Positions 7,688 to 15,639 of a stretch of DNA of 64,000 nucleotides are shown one piece after another; position 1 is the stretch's first letter; every line of letters begins with the position of its first letter. Made by a program: the position numbers and the translations under genes. The notes beneath the pieces were generated by a model, which ran no database searches, was not told the origin of the DNA, and saw nothing but the letters and a program-made list of their open reading frames with translations. Location of the stretch: NCBI GenBank assembly GCA_902797985.1, contig CADBUZ010000003.1, positions 1-64,000 of the forward strand. The letters run 5' to 3'. The DNA is from an uncultured bacterium. Lineage in GTDB: Bacteria; Cyanobacteriota; Vampirovibrionia; Gastranaerophilales; Gastranaerophilaceae.

Positions 7688-8809
7688 ATGAGTAATTTTA
7701 CACCGGTAAAAATAGCAGGAGTTGGGTATTGCGTACCTCAAACGGTTGTTACTAATGATGATTTAACCAAATTATACGAAACCTCTGATGAATGGATTTA
7801 TACAAGAACAGGTATAAAAGAACGTCGTGTTGTATCAGGCAATGAAACTGCCATTGATTTAGGGCTTGATGCAGCAAAAAAAGCTTTAGAAAAATCGGGT
7901 ATAGAACCAAACAATATCGATTGTATTATTGCTGCAGCTTCTGTTCCTCCACAATTATATCCTACACTTGCTTGTACCCTGCAAGCTAAACTTGGAATAG
8001 AAAAAACTATTCCTGCCTTTGACCTTACTGCTGCTTGTACAGGATTAATATATGCTCTGCAAGTTGCCAGAGGCTTTATCCATTCAGGAATATACAAAAA
8101 CATTCTGATTGTTGCAGCAGACAACAATTCTAAAATAACCAATTGGGAAGATAGAGGAACATCTATTTTATTTGGCGATGGCGCCGGTGCAATGGTTTTG
8201 ACTGTTGCAGAAGATGGAATAGATGATATTTTATCAATAAAAATTAGTGCGAATGGTGCTATCGGACAAATGATTCAAACAAATATGCCATCTCAATGTT
8301 GTCCATTAGTAAAACAGGCTGACGAAGTAGGAAGCGGAAAAATAATTATGGATGGAAAAGAAGTTTATAAATTTGCCGTTACTACTGTTCCAAAATATGT
8401 TGAAGAATGTATAGAACTTTCAGGCTTGAGCGCTGAAGAGATTGATTATCTTATCCCTCATCAAGCAAATCAAAGAATTATTGAATCTATCCAAAAAAGA
8501 CTAAAATATAGTGATGATAAAGTAGTATCTAATATAAAATACTACGGTAACACATCTGCGGCATCTATCCCTATTGCATTAGTGGAAGGTGTAGAACAAG
8601 GAAAAATAAAACTGGGTTCAACTGCTGTTTGGTGCAAAAAATTGCACCCTACTCACTATTTGACGTTGACTAAAACTTATAAAACAAAAATCGGATATTT
8701 AAAAATCCGATTTTCGTTTTTAAAACATAGTTATATTAATATTTATAAATTATTCTGGCTTTTGAGCAGTTTCTTTAAGTTGCTGCAATCTTTCATGATG
8801 TTGTTTTAG
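7688..8809 (+). CDS. fabH: beta-ketoacyl-ACP synthase III with replaced C-terminus
   Basis: FabH condenses acetyl-CoA with malonyl-ACP to start fatty-acid synthesis. The catalytic triad is visible: Cys in DLTAACTGLIYAL, His in IPHQANQRI, Asn in [11 protein letters not shown]. After residue 314 (GSTAV, ending 8629) the frame leaves the family: the expected last strand [11 protein letters not shown] is missing. About 59 unrelated residues follow, running through a REP-like hairpin, a terminator and into the opposite-strand gene. The missing end is found at 10577-10629 beyond a 1.95-kb insertion. Loss of the C-terminal core strand probably inactivates it, unless the tail is cleaved or another FabH exists. 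Confidence 0.85.
   Translation: MSNFTPVKIAGVGYCVPQTVVTNDDLTKLYETSDEWIYTRTGIKERRVVSGNETAIDLGLDAAKKALEKSGIEPNNIDCIIAAASVPPQLYPTLACTLQAKLGIEKTIPAFDLTAACTGLIYALQVARGFIHSGIYKNILIVAADNNSKITNWEDRGTSILFGDGAGAMVLTVAEDGIDDILSIKISANGAIGQMIQTNMPSQCCPLVKQADEVGSGKIIMDGKEVYKFAVTTVPKYVEECIELSGLSAEEIDYLIPHQANQRIIESIQKRLKYSDDKVVSNIKYYGNTSAASIPIALVEGVEQGKIKLGSTAVWCKKLHPTHYLTLTKTYKTKIGYLKIRFSFLKHSYINIYKLFWLLSSFFKLLQSFMMLF
8531..8629 (+). repeat. 99-bp direct repeat within fabH, left copy
   Basis: Identical at every base to 10478-10576. It codes for fabH residues from about 282 to 314. The perfect identity indicates a recent duplication created with the insertion between the copies. Confidence 0.95.
8631..8652 (-). 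repeat. REP-like hairpin at left insertion border
   Basis: Perfect stem GGTGCAA/TTGCACC with a 4-base loop, followed on the plus strand by CCTAC, so on the minus strand it reads GTAGGGTGCAA. It begins one or two bases after the fabH repeat ends. Confidence 0.6.
8687..8719. terminator. bidirectional terminator
   Basis: Stem AAAATCGGAT/ATCCGATTTT with an 8-base loop. T-runs follow in both directions; it serves the leftward EF-hand gene and may stop transcription from truncated fabH. Confidence 0.75.
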
Positions 8810-9958
8810 TATATCTTTTGGGTTTTCACTTGGTCGCAATGCATCTTTTATATATTTTTCTTCTGATTTTAATTCTGAATCAGAAATATACGTTTGACTT
8901 GTAAAATTAGCAAGATGATTTAGCAAACTCATTTGTGTATCGTGGTCTTTTGATGACTCAATAATTTGTTGGCGTAATGTTGCTACTTTGTTAGGAATTT
9001 CAGTTGTAAAAAATGTTTTTGCACTTAAATTATCAGAAATTCGTTTTGATACTACATCAATTTCCTGTGTTTGTTGAGCATTATTTTTTATTTCATGAGT
9101 GAGTTTTGTTTGTGTCATTTCATGATTCAAATCACTATTTTTTCTTGTAGCTTCGTGCTGTTGATTAGTATTTTCCATAACAATACCTGCAGCATTATAA
9201 GTTGCATCAAGTTGAACACCCAGATTATAATCCATATGTTGATGTATTGCATTTGCTTCATCTCGTACTACACGAATAACTCTGTTTGCATTATTAAATA
9301 CAGCTCTAATTACTTGACCATTTGCTGTTCTTATTTCTTTAATAATGCCGTCTTCAACTTTACCAAGTTCATTTATAATAGTTGCTGTTCCGTCTTTTAA
9401 ATCTTGATTAAGTTTTTCTATAGATTCAAGAATTTTTTCTGTGTTTTTATCATTATGTTCATTTACAATTTGGGCAAAAGATTTATCCAACGCATTTTCA
9501 ACATCATCTGCCCAATTATCAAGTGCTTTTTTATATCCTTCTGCATCCCCTGCATAATCTGCCATATCGGGTCTGCCTGCAATTGCATCATTTAATATTT
9601 GAGAAGATTGCATTCCTTTTAATTTTTTAAATGCATTTATAACACGACGGTTTGCTTCACCTTCATCTGCTTTAACCTGTGCCATATTTTCTTTTCCAAA
9701 ATATGCACCATATAATTTTTCTTCTTCTTTTTGCGCTCTTTTTATATCTTTTGGATCATTACCTATGTAATTACCTTTGTTTGCCTTTTCTTGTTCTACC
9801 TTTAAACCTTCATCTTGGCGAAGATTTGCACCGTTAATAAATTGATTAAATAACTTTACTTCTTTTTCATCAATTAACAAATCATTATTTTGATCCGCCG
9901 CTAAAGCAAAGGCTTTTACTGCCCCTTCTAAATTATTGATATTAATACCACCTGTCAT
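8750..9958 (-). CDS. EF-hand, coiled-coil protein of unknown function
   Basis: 402 residues. Near residue 22 a canonical calcium-binding EF-hand loop is present, DQNNDLLIDEKE (Asp1, Asn3, Asp5, Asp9, Glu12). The rest is almost entirely charged and Gln/Asn-rich helix, with coiled-coil character from about residue 150 to 330 and no membrane segment. The start has AAAGGAG and a perfect copy of the repeated promoter-like element 36 bases upstream. It is the main cargo of the insertion that breaks fabH. Function unknown; calcium-dependent assembly or surface/scaffold role are guesses. Confidence 0.75.
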   Translation of the reverse strand: MTGGININNLEGAVKAFALAADQNNDLLIDEKEVKLFNQFINGANLRQDEGLKVEQEKANKGNYIGNDPKDIKRAQKEEEKLYGAYFGKENMAQVKADEGEANRRVINAFKKLKGMQSSQILNDAIAGRPDMADYAGDAEGYKKALDNWADDVENALDKSFAQIVNEHNDKNTEKILESIEKLNQDLKDGTATIINELGKVEDGIIKEIRTANGQVIRAVFNNANRVIRVVRDEANAIHQHMDYNLGVQLDATYNAAGIVMENTNQQHEATRKNSDLNHEMTQTKLTHEIKNNAQQTQEIDVVSKRISDNLSAKTFFTTEIPNKVATLRQQIIESSKDHDTQMSLLNHLANFTSQTYISDSELKSEEKYIKDALRPSENPKDILKQHHERLQQLKETAQKPE

Positions 9959-9994
9959 AAAAGTACTCCTTTCTTCTTTTTAAACTTCACTTTT

Positions 9995-10026
9995 ATATAA
10001 AGTTTTTTAATATTGACCAATTTCAA
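9995..10026 (-). promoter_or_regulatory. repeated promoter-like element, copy 2
   Basis: Minus strand: TGAAATT, 15 bases, ACTTTATATA. It ends 36 bases before the EF-hand gene start. Confidence 0.7.
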
Positions 10027-10082
10027 TAATATCAACATGTTGTAACATGTCTTTACAATTTATTAGCCATTTAAATAAATAA

Positions 10083-10117
10083 TTAGTTGATTAAACTAAT
10101 TAGCCAAGTAGTATAAT
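10083..10117 (+). promoter_or_regulatory. promoter and candidate operator of XRE gene
   Basis: Inverted repeat TTAGTT-5-AACTAA overlaps a TTGATT -35-like box; TATAAT lies 19 bases on and only 8 bases before the ATG, so the mRNA should be leaderless. The palindrome is a natural autoregulatory operator for the XRE protein. Preserved at 20582-20616. Confidence 0.5.
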
Positions 10118-10125
10118 CTTTAGTT

Positions 10126-10440
10126 ATGGATTATCAAAAGTTATTAAATTCAAATATTAAACAATTGAGAGTTAAACAAGGCTTAACACAAGAAGAATTT
10201 GCTGAAAGAATTGGAATCAGCATACAAGGGTTATCCAATCTTGAAAGAAACAGATATCAGCCCACTTCTGCTACAATAGATAAAATTTGCAACGTATTTC
10301 AAATTACGCCTATAGAGTTATTACTAACTAAAAATAAAACAAATGATGATTTAATGGAAAAAATAAATTCTTTATTAAAAAGTTATTCACTTAAAAAATT
10401 AAAACAAATTTATGAAATAATTTTAATTTTAAACAAATAA
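10126..10440 (+). CDS. XRE-family HTH transcriptional regulator
   Basis: 104 residues. A Cro/CI-type helix-turn-helix fills residues 8-65 (IKQLRVKQGLTQEEFAERIGIS, then IQGLSNLERNRYQPTSATI). A short basic C-terminal helix (KSYSLKKLKQIYEIILIL) probably dimerises. No ribosome-binding site: it appears leaderless. It lies inside the insertion between the two fabH repeats and is duplicated, in deleted form, at 20625-20729. Confidence 0.88.
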   Translation: MDYQKLLNSNIKQLRVKQGLTQEEFAERIGISIQGLSNLERNRYQPTSATIDKICNVFQITPIELLLTKNKTNDDLMEKINSLLKSYSLKKLKQIYEIILILNK

Positions 10441-10455
10441 TACGGTTTTTGAGAT

Positions 10456-10477
10456 GTAGGTTGGGTGAAACCCAACA
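10456..10477 (+). repeat. REP-like hairpin at right insertion border
   Basis: GTAGG foot, then TTGGGT-GAA-ACCCAA, ending two bases before the second fabH repeat. It is in opposite orientation to the hairpin at 8631-8652; in both, the palindrome abuts the fabH repeat. Confidence 0.6.
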
Positions 10478-10629
10478 AATATAAAATACTACGGTAACAC
10501 ATCTGCGGCATCTATCCCTATTGCATTAGTGGAAGGTGTAGAACAAGGAAAAATAAAACTGGGTTCAACTGCTGTTCAGGCATGACTTGGGGTGGAGCAG
10601 TTATCAGACTTCGTGAAGGTATTTGTTAG
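10478..10629 (+). pseudogene. fabH: displaced 3' end of fabH
   Basis: Bases 10478-10576 repeat fabH exactly. Bases 10577-10629 then encode the missing family C-terminus [16 protein letters not shown] and a stop. In the fabH frame a stop appears three codons after the repeat; adding one T (GTTT in place of GTT) restores TAVSGMTWGG. The intact ancestor would have been about 331 residues. This remnant has no start of its own. After it, 10630-10737 holds nothing I recognise. Confidence 0.9.
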
Positions 10630-10737
10630 GAATTAATTTTTGAAATGTTTTGTGTAAAATTTAGTAACCTTGTTAAATTACACAATAACATAATCATGTC
10701 TATTATATTATTTATACTAAATTTAAATGATATATAT

Positions 10738-11019
10738 TTATCCAACAGTATGCATTGAATCAAAGATTTCTTTTCTTTGAACCCATACTTCCATATCCAT
10801 TTTATTACATTCTTCCTTAAGAATAGTTTGAATATCTTTTAAAGATTTATTTGTATTTGCAATACTACATAACATAAACATCACAAAATGACCTTGCATA
10901 AGAGTTTGCTTTATATCTTCAATATTGATTTGACATTCAGCCAGTAATGTAGCTACTTTCGCAACAATACCCACTTTATCTGCACCCGATACAGTTATAA
11001 TAATTTTATCACTTTCCAT
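10738..11019 (-). CDS. ACT domain protein (UPF0237 type)
   Basis: 93 residues consisting of one ACT domain: IIITVSGADKVGIVAKVATLLAECQINIEDIKQTL matches the beta-alpha-beta ligand-binding pattern (Asp/Gly at the D-K-V-G-I turn). Small single-ACT proteins are thought to bind an amino acid or similar metabolite; the ligand is unknown. Good start context. Transcribed leftward toward the fabH remnant. Confidence 0.85.
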   Translation of the reverse strand: MESDKIIITVSGADKVGIVAKVATLLAECQINIEDIKQTLMQGHFVMFMLCSIANTNKSLKDIQTILKEECNKMDMEVWVQRKEIFDSMHTVG

Positions 11020-11092
11020 AATTTACCCTCTGAATAAAAAGATTTCCAGTAAAAATTTTATCAAAAATATAATATTAAACAAACAAATTAAT

Positions 11093-11120
11093 AAAAAAAA
11101 TCGGTCACGAATGACCGATT
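11093..11120 (-). terminator. terminator of GGDEF/HD-GYP gene
   Basis: Stem AATCGGTCA/TGACCGATT, 4-base loop, followed leftward by eight T on the minus strand. Confidence 0.88.
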
Positions 11121-11143
11121 AAACTTATGTAGATAAATAAACA

Positions 11144-12988
11144 CTAGATTTTTGTAACAAGGGAAGGAGCGATTTGGATAAATTTTCTAACCAAAGCTGA
11201 ATCCCATTGTGAGCCTGCCCCTTTAATAAGGATGTCGCAAGCAGTTTCAAGACCAAGACCTTTTCTGTAAGGTCTGTCACTAACTAAAGCGTGGAACGCA
11301 TCCGCAACGGCAACAATTTTTGCTGAAAGCGGAATTTCATCACCTTTCAAATGTTCAGGATAACCTGTCCCGTCAACATGCTCGTGGTGATATTTTACAA
11401 TCGGAATTAAATCTCTCAACGATTCATTCGGTTGTAACACTTTTTCTGCACCAATAACAGGGTGTTGTTTCATAATATTCCATTCTTCATCAGATAATCT
11501 ATCCGGTTTCTTCAAAACGTTTTCCGGAATACCGATTTTTCCAACATCGTGTAACAATGCACCTAAAGAAATTCTTTCAACTTCATCTTCCGGAAGATTA
11601 ATTGCTCTTGCTAATGCTTCAGAATATCTTGAAACAGAAGTTGAATGACCTTTTGTATATGGATCTTTTGCATCAATTGCGCCTGCTAATGATTTTGCAA
11701 GTTCTTCCAAGTGATTTTGAGAACTTATTTGTTCTGAGTTAAATTGATGTAACAATTCTTCTTCAAAATTGATACCAATTTGTGCGTGACGTTTTGAAAT
11801 AATTTCTGCATATGATTTTAATGCTGCATCATCCCAGAAATTGAAATCAGCTGAAGAAATAATAGCAGACATACCGTCTTTATAACCTTTTGCTTGAGAA
11901 ATATACATTGCTTGTTCTGCTAAGATAAGTAATTTTTCTTGTGATTTTGCACATTCAGGATATGATGCAATACCAACTGCCACTTTAACCGGCCCCACAT
12001 CATCAACAAAACAACATGACAAACTATATGTAATATATTCTGCTATATATTTTGCTTCTGATACATCTGTGTTTGGAAGAATTATAGCAATCTCATCTCC
12101 ACCATATCTTCCTGCAATATCAGATTTTCTTAAATTATGTTTTACTTTTTCTGCAACAAGTTTAATAACTTCATCACCTTTTACGTGTCCTAATTCTCTA
12201 TTGATTTTAGAAATATTATTAACATCCAACATAACAACAGAAAGATTAGAATTGCTGTCTTCAGCTTTTTGAAGCTCTTTGCTCAAAAATTCTTGGAACC
12301 CTCTGTGATTATATAATTGAGTTAAAGTATCAGTATTGATGTGTTCTTGACTTTTCTCTACCAAATCAACATTATCAATAGTCATAGCAACATAATTAGC
12401 AATAAAATTATACAACCTTTCGTGAGTTTCGATTTTTCTATCGGCAATCATCATAACCCCAATGCATTTATTAACAGAAATCATTGGAAGGATACTAACG
12501 GTATGTCCTTTAAAATAAGACATATTCAAGAAATCCGTATTATCCTTATATATCAATTTTCTGGTATAAAAACATTGAGATATAGGGTTTTCGCTATCTG
12601 AACCAAAAATTTTGGAAGAATAAACATTTTCTAATCTGTCAACAAGTTTCAAATTGATACAATTGGACGTTTCATTAAACAGCCCGCAAGCTGTAAATGA
12701 ACAGTCCAAGTATCTTGATAAAATTTTGTGTACAGCTAAATAAAACGAATGCACATCTTTAATAGATGATATTGATGCCAGGCTGTCAACCATAGATTTG
12801 TAGTCTACATTTATCTTCTGAGGAACTGCAGCACTACTTCGCACACCTGACTTGTGCGGTTTAGAAGGCGCAATAGCTAAAGAATTAACTTTTGCTACTA
12901 ATCTAGTCGCTGATAGTGGTGATGTCACATTAGACATATCTAAAGAACTTCTACGTTCTTCCTGTTTGTATGATTGACCTTGTTCCAA
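11144..12988 (-). CDS. GAF-GGDEF-HD-GYP signalling protein
   Basis: 614 residues combining a GAF-like sensor (about 70-215), a diguanylate cyclase domain (about 220-375, active-site variant YGGDEI near residue 297) and an HD-GYP phosphodiesterase domain (about 425-614, HDVGKIGIPE and HHEHVDGTGYP intact). It could both make and degrade cyclic di-GMP in response to a small ligand or redox signal. No transmembrane segment, so cytosolic. The start is a TTG with a weak site; the ATG 17 codons on is an alternative. Nearby upstream TTGGCA and TATAAT look like an ordinary promoter. Confidence 0.9.
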   Translation of the reverse strand: MEQGQSYKQEERRSSLDMSNVTSPLSATRLVAKVNSLAIAPSKPHKSGVRSSAAVPQKINVDYKSMVDSLASISSIKDVHSFYLAVHKILSRYLDCSFTACGLFNETSNCINLKLVDRLENVYSSKIFGSDSENPISQCFYTRKLIYKDNTDFLNMSYFKGHTVSILPMISVNKCIGVMMIADRKIETHERLYNFIANYVAMTIDNVDLVEKSQEHINTDTLTQLYNHRGFQEFLSKELQKAEDSNSNLSVVMLDVNNISKINRELGHVKGDEVIKLVAEKVKHNLRKSDIAGRYGGDEIAIILPNTDVSEAKYIAEYITYSLSCCFVDDVGPVKVAVGIASYPECAKSQEKLLILAEQAMYISQAKGYKDGMSAIISSADFNFWDDAALKSYAEIISKRHAQIGINFEEELLHQFNSEQISSQNHLEELAKSLAGAIDAKDPYTKGHSTSVSRYSEALARAINLPEDEVERISLGALLHDVGKIGIPENVLKKPDRLSDEEWNIMKQHPVIGAEKVLQPNESLRDLIPIVKYHHEHVDGTGYPEHLKGDEIPLSAKIVAVADAFHALVSDRPYRKGLGLETACDILIKGAGSQWDSALVRKFIQIAPSLVTKI

Positions 12989-13081
12989 AATTTACCTACA
13001 CTATTATTATACTATATTTAACACATGAATTAAACCTTTTTTGCCAAAATTTTCTGGTTTGTTAAGAAATTTTAAGCTTTA

Positions 13082-14551
13082 TTATACTATATTTTTTAAA
13101 TCAGAATACATTCTATCGAATATTTCATCCCAGTTTCCGCTTTCTTTTTGTCTATATAATTTGACTGAATCATACCAATCACATTTAGTTAAATCTAAAT
13201 GCCATCTCCAATTATATAAATACGGAAGCAAAATCCAACAATGTTTATTCATTGCGCCTGCCAAATGTGCTAATGATGTATCATTGCAAATTATCAAATC
13301 CATATTTTCAAGCGCACCTGCTGTATCTGAGAAATTTTTTACTGTTTTTCCAATATCAACAATATCGTAGTCATTAATTATTTCATTCAAATCCTCTGCC
13401 CCTTCAAAGGTTTGAAAAGAATAAAATTTTGTATTAGGAATATTAAATAATTTTGTAAAAGATTTTATATCAATAACTCTATCCATCTCATAGTGAGTGT
13501 TTCCTCGCCATTTTATTCCTATTTTAAAGCTATCATTGTTAAAATATTCTTTTTTATATCGTTCAACAATTTCATTATCTGCCTTTAAATAACCTGATTT
13601 CCCTACAAACATATCGTTTTCATTCAAACCCAAAGCATACGGCAAACTTAAAATCGGAATATGATAATCAAACTCCATATCTGCTTCTTGTTTAAAAAAG
13701 CGGACAATTTCTATTTCAGGAAAATTATATTCGAACAATTCTACAAGTGGAACTTGAGGTTTGAAAATTATCTTTTTGCAGCGTTTTTGAAGCAGAGGAA
13801 GATATCTCGAAAACATTAAAACATCTCCAAAACCCGCTTCATAATATGTATAAATTGTTTTATCGGGAACATTTTCTCCTTGCCAAATTGGCTTTTCATT
13901 AAACAAATTCGGATATGTATTAGCCTGAGTCACAATTGCTGTTTGTCTGCATAAACGACTTTCAAAATATGGTAATCCATGCCCGTAATCTCTATTTTTA
14001 AAATAAGAAAGCGAGGTAAAATATCTCGTTTCCATATCATCAGGCGAAAGTTCAATTGCTTTTTTATAATATTTTATTGATTCTTGCGGTTGACCAATAT
14101 TATCGTATATTAATCCTAAATTAAAATACGTATCCTGATGATTAGGATTAACTTTTATTGCTTTTTTGTATGTTTCTATCGTCTTTTCAACATTTTTAGC
14201 TAATTTATATGCCGTTGCCAAGTTAAACAAATAGTCAAAATTATCTTCTGATAATTTTAAAAGCTCAGAATATATTGTTATAGCCTTTTCGCTATCTTCT
14301 TTTTCTAAGTATACTTTCGCTAAATTTTCCAAAAAATATTTATTAGGATTAATGTCTATTGCTTTTAAAATATATTCTTCTGCTTTAGAAAGCTGAAATT
14401 TTTGCATACAAATCATACCTAATAAGTTCAATATTTCGGCATTTTGAGGAGTTTCCTCTAATATTTCGAGATACACTTTTTCGGCATCATCAAGTTTTCC
14501 TTGTTTATGAAGCTCGAACCCAAAATTAAATTTTTCTTTCAAATCAGCCAT
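13082..14551 (-). CDS. TPR protein with C-terminal glycosyltransferase-like domain
   Basis: 489 residues. Residues 5-185 form five or so tetratricopeptide repeats (for example EKFNFGFELHKQGKLDDAEKVYLEIL and HQDTYFNLGLIYDNIGQPQESIKYYKKAI). Residues 200-489 resemble the GT9/OGT-like glycosyltransferase fold of bacterial TPR-GT proteins, including the nucleotide-sugar site ICNDTSLAHLAGAMNKHCWILLP. The acceptor is unknown. Monocistronic on the minus strand. Confidence 0.82.
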   Translation of the reverse strand: MADLKEKFNFGFELHKQGKLDDAEKVYLEILEETPQNAEILNLLGMICMQKFQLSKAEEYILKAIDINPNKYFLENLAKVYLEKEDSEKAITIYSELLKLSEDNFDYLFNLATAYKLAKNVEKTIETYKKAIKVNPNHQDTYFNLGLIYDNIGQPQESIKYYKKAIELSPDDMETRYFTSLSYFKNRDYGHGLPYFESRLCRQTAIVTQANTYPNLFNEKPIWQGENVPDKTIYTYYEAGFGDVLMFSRYLPLLQKRCKKIIFKPQVPLVELFEYNFPEIEIVRFFKQEADMEFDYHIPILSLPYALGLNENDMFVGKSGYLKADNEIVERYKKEYFNNDSFKIGIKWRGNTHYEMDRVIDIKSFTKLFNIPNTKFYSFQTFEGAEDLNEIINDYDIVDIGKTVKNFSDTAGALENMDLIICNDTSLAHLAGAMNKHCWILLPYLYNWRWHLDLTKCDWYDSVKLYRQKESGNWDEIFDRMYSDLKNIV

Positions 14552-14630
14552 ACAATAAATTATTACATAAATAGCAATAAAACGCCTTAAGTTTAAGTTT
14601 GTAAAGTCATGTTACAAGATTTTTTCTTAT

Positions 14631-14662
14631 TGAAATTAAAGATTTCTCAAATACTTTACATG
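14631..14662 (+). promoter_or_regulatory. repeated promoter-like element, copy 3
   Basis: TGAAATT, 15 bases, ACTTTACATG (8 of 10). An AAGGAG follows four bases on, pointing to a small gene at 14680. Confidence 0.55.
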
Positions 14663-14679
14663 ATTAAGGAGCGAAAGAT

Positions 14680-14844
14680 ATTAATTTCTCCATAACAATG
14701 GAAATGCATCCGGAACTAAAAAATGTATCGGGAAATGTAACCGTAGATGACGTTAATAACATAATCACAGCGACGTATGAAAAAGACGGTCAACAAATTA
14801 CAATTAAAATTGATGGAGCAACAGGTAAAGAAATAACTGAATAA
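14680..14844 (+). CDS. small protein, possible ATT start, or 3' remnant
   Basis: Open frame of 54 residues if started at the ATT eight bases after AAGGAG (14666-14671), or 48 residues from the ATG at 14698, which has no site. Sequence reads (M)NFSITMEMHPELKNVSG, then NVTVDDVNNIITATYEKDG and a short beta-rich end with KIDGATGKEITE, a PepSY-like flavour without a clear match. It has its own promoter-like element and terminator, which supports a real transcript. Alternatively it is the tail of a larger gene whose start was lost. Confidence 0.45.
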   Translation: MNFSITMEMHPELKNVSGNVTVDDVNNIITATYEKDGQQITIKIDGATGKEITE

Positions 14845-14883
14845 TCAAAGAAGATAAAATTGGCAAAATGAAAAATTATGGGT

Positions 14884-14915
14884 AAAAAACATCTCTTAAA
14901 AAAGAGGTGTTTTTT
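14884..14915 (+). terminator. bidirectional terminator
   Basis: Stem AAAAAACATCTCTT/AAGAGGTGTTTTTT (one G-U pair), following the small frame at 14680. Confidence 0.8.
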
Positions 14916-14973
14916 ATATATGTAGATTTAGTAATATATTGGGTATTTAAATAAAATATGCTAATATATAAAT

Positions 14974-15612
14974 ATGGATTTTGACGAGCAATATGGAAAT
15001 GATGAGGAAGAAGAAATGTCTGATTCAATATTTGAGGATAGTTTAAATAAACCTTTAAATAAATTTGAGCTGGGATCATCCTCTAATATCAAATACAATG
15101 CTCCTCAAAATGGCAGTCTTATTTTGAAATTTTTTGATGCTGTATCATCAAAATTAAATGAAATATCAAATGAAAAAAATATTAAAAACCTTCAAAAAGA
15201 AGCAGATAAACTATTTGAAGGGAATGAAGAAATTTTTAAAGTATTTCATAGTTTTGGATGTAAGCTTGTATATGACAGAACCTCATTTAAAATAATATGT
15301 GAACCGTTAAAACTTACAGGCACAATAAAAATCAGCAAACAACAAGAACTCGAATGGGATGAAAATGCAAAAAAAATTATAGAATATATTTCAAATGTTG
15401 TAATTAGTTCGAACTCTCTTGAAAGTACTCTTGATAATTATGAAAAAGAAGGATTTTTACCTGTAGGAGAGATGGAATTAAAAAAAATAGAAATAAATGG
15501 TGCAGAAAGAGAAGTATTAGTTGGAATTTTAAAAAATAGTGCAGGAGAAGAAAAAACCATTTATTACTATAATGGCAGAGAAATTTTTCTTAAACCTGAT
15601 GAAGAAGAATAG
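14974..15612 (+). CDS. acidic hypothetical protein upstream of helicase
   Basis: 212 residues, unrecognised. The N-terminal 35 residues are strongly acidic (DEQYGNDEEEEMSDS). The C-terminal half looks like an alpha/beta domain (FKIICEPLKLTGTIKIS, then a C-terminus YYYNGREIFLKPDEEE). There is no ribosome-binding site: TAATAT lies six bases before the ATG with TTGGGT 17 bases upstream, so it is probably leaderless. Only 27 bp separate it from the helicase gene, so a partner or regulator role for that helicase is likely. Confidence 0.7.
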   Translation: MDFDEQYGNDEEEEMSDSIFEDSLNKPLNKFELGSSSNIKYNAPQNGSLILKFFDAVSSKLNEISNEKNIKNLQKEADKLFEGNEEIFKVFHSFGCKLVYDRTSFKIICEPLKLTGTIKISKQQELEWDENAKKIIEYISNVVISSNSLESTLDNYEKEGFLPVGEMELKKIEINGAEREVLVGILKNSAGEEKTIYYYNGREIFLKPDEEE

Positions 15613-15639
15613 TTTTAATAGGAGATAGTTGAAACAAAA

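Larger units (their letters stand above)
10076..10455 (+). mobile_element. XRE-gene unit, complete copy
   Basis: From AAATAATTAGTTGATTAAAC through the XRE gene to ATACGGTTTTTGAG, followed by a GTAGG hairpin. The same unit, shortened inside the gene, recurs at 20574-20740 with near-identical ends. I see no transposase, so it would be non-autonomous. Confidence 0.5.

Noticed and set aside
8630-8809. The last 59 codons of the fabH frame as a genuine extension
   Set aside because: They run through a REP-like hairpin, a terminator and the 3' end of the opposite-strand gene, and the true C-terminus is found after the second repeat.
9071-9595. Two plus-strand frames rich in Cys, Ile and Phe
   Set aside because: They are antisense to the EF-hand gene, have no ribosome-binding sites and the composition of reverse-strand shadows.
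8630-10477. Classical insertion sequence inside fabH
   Set aside because: No transposase frame and a 99-bp duplication is too long for a target-site duplication.
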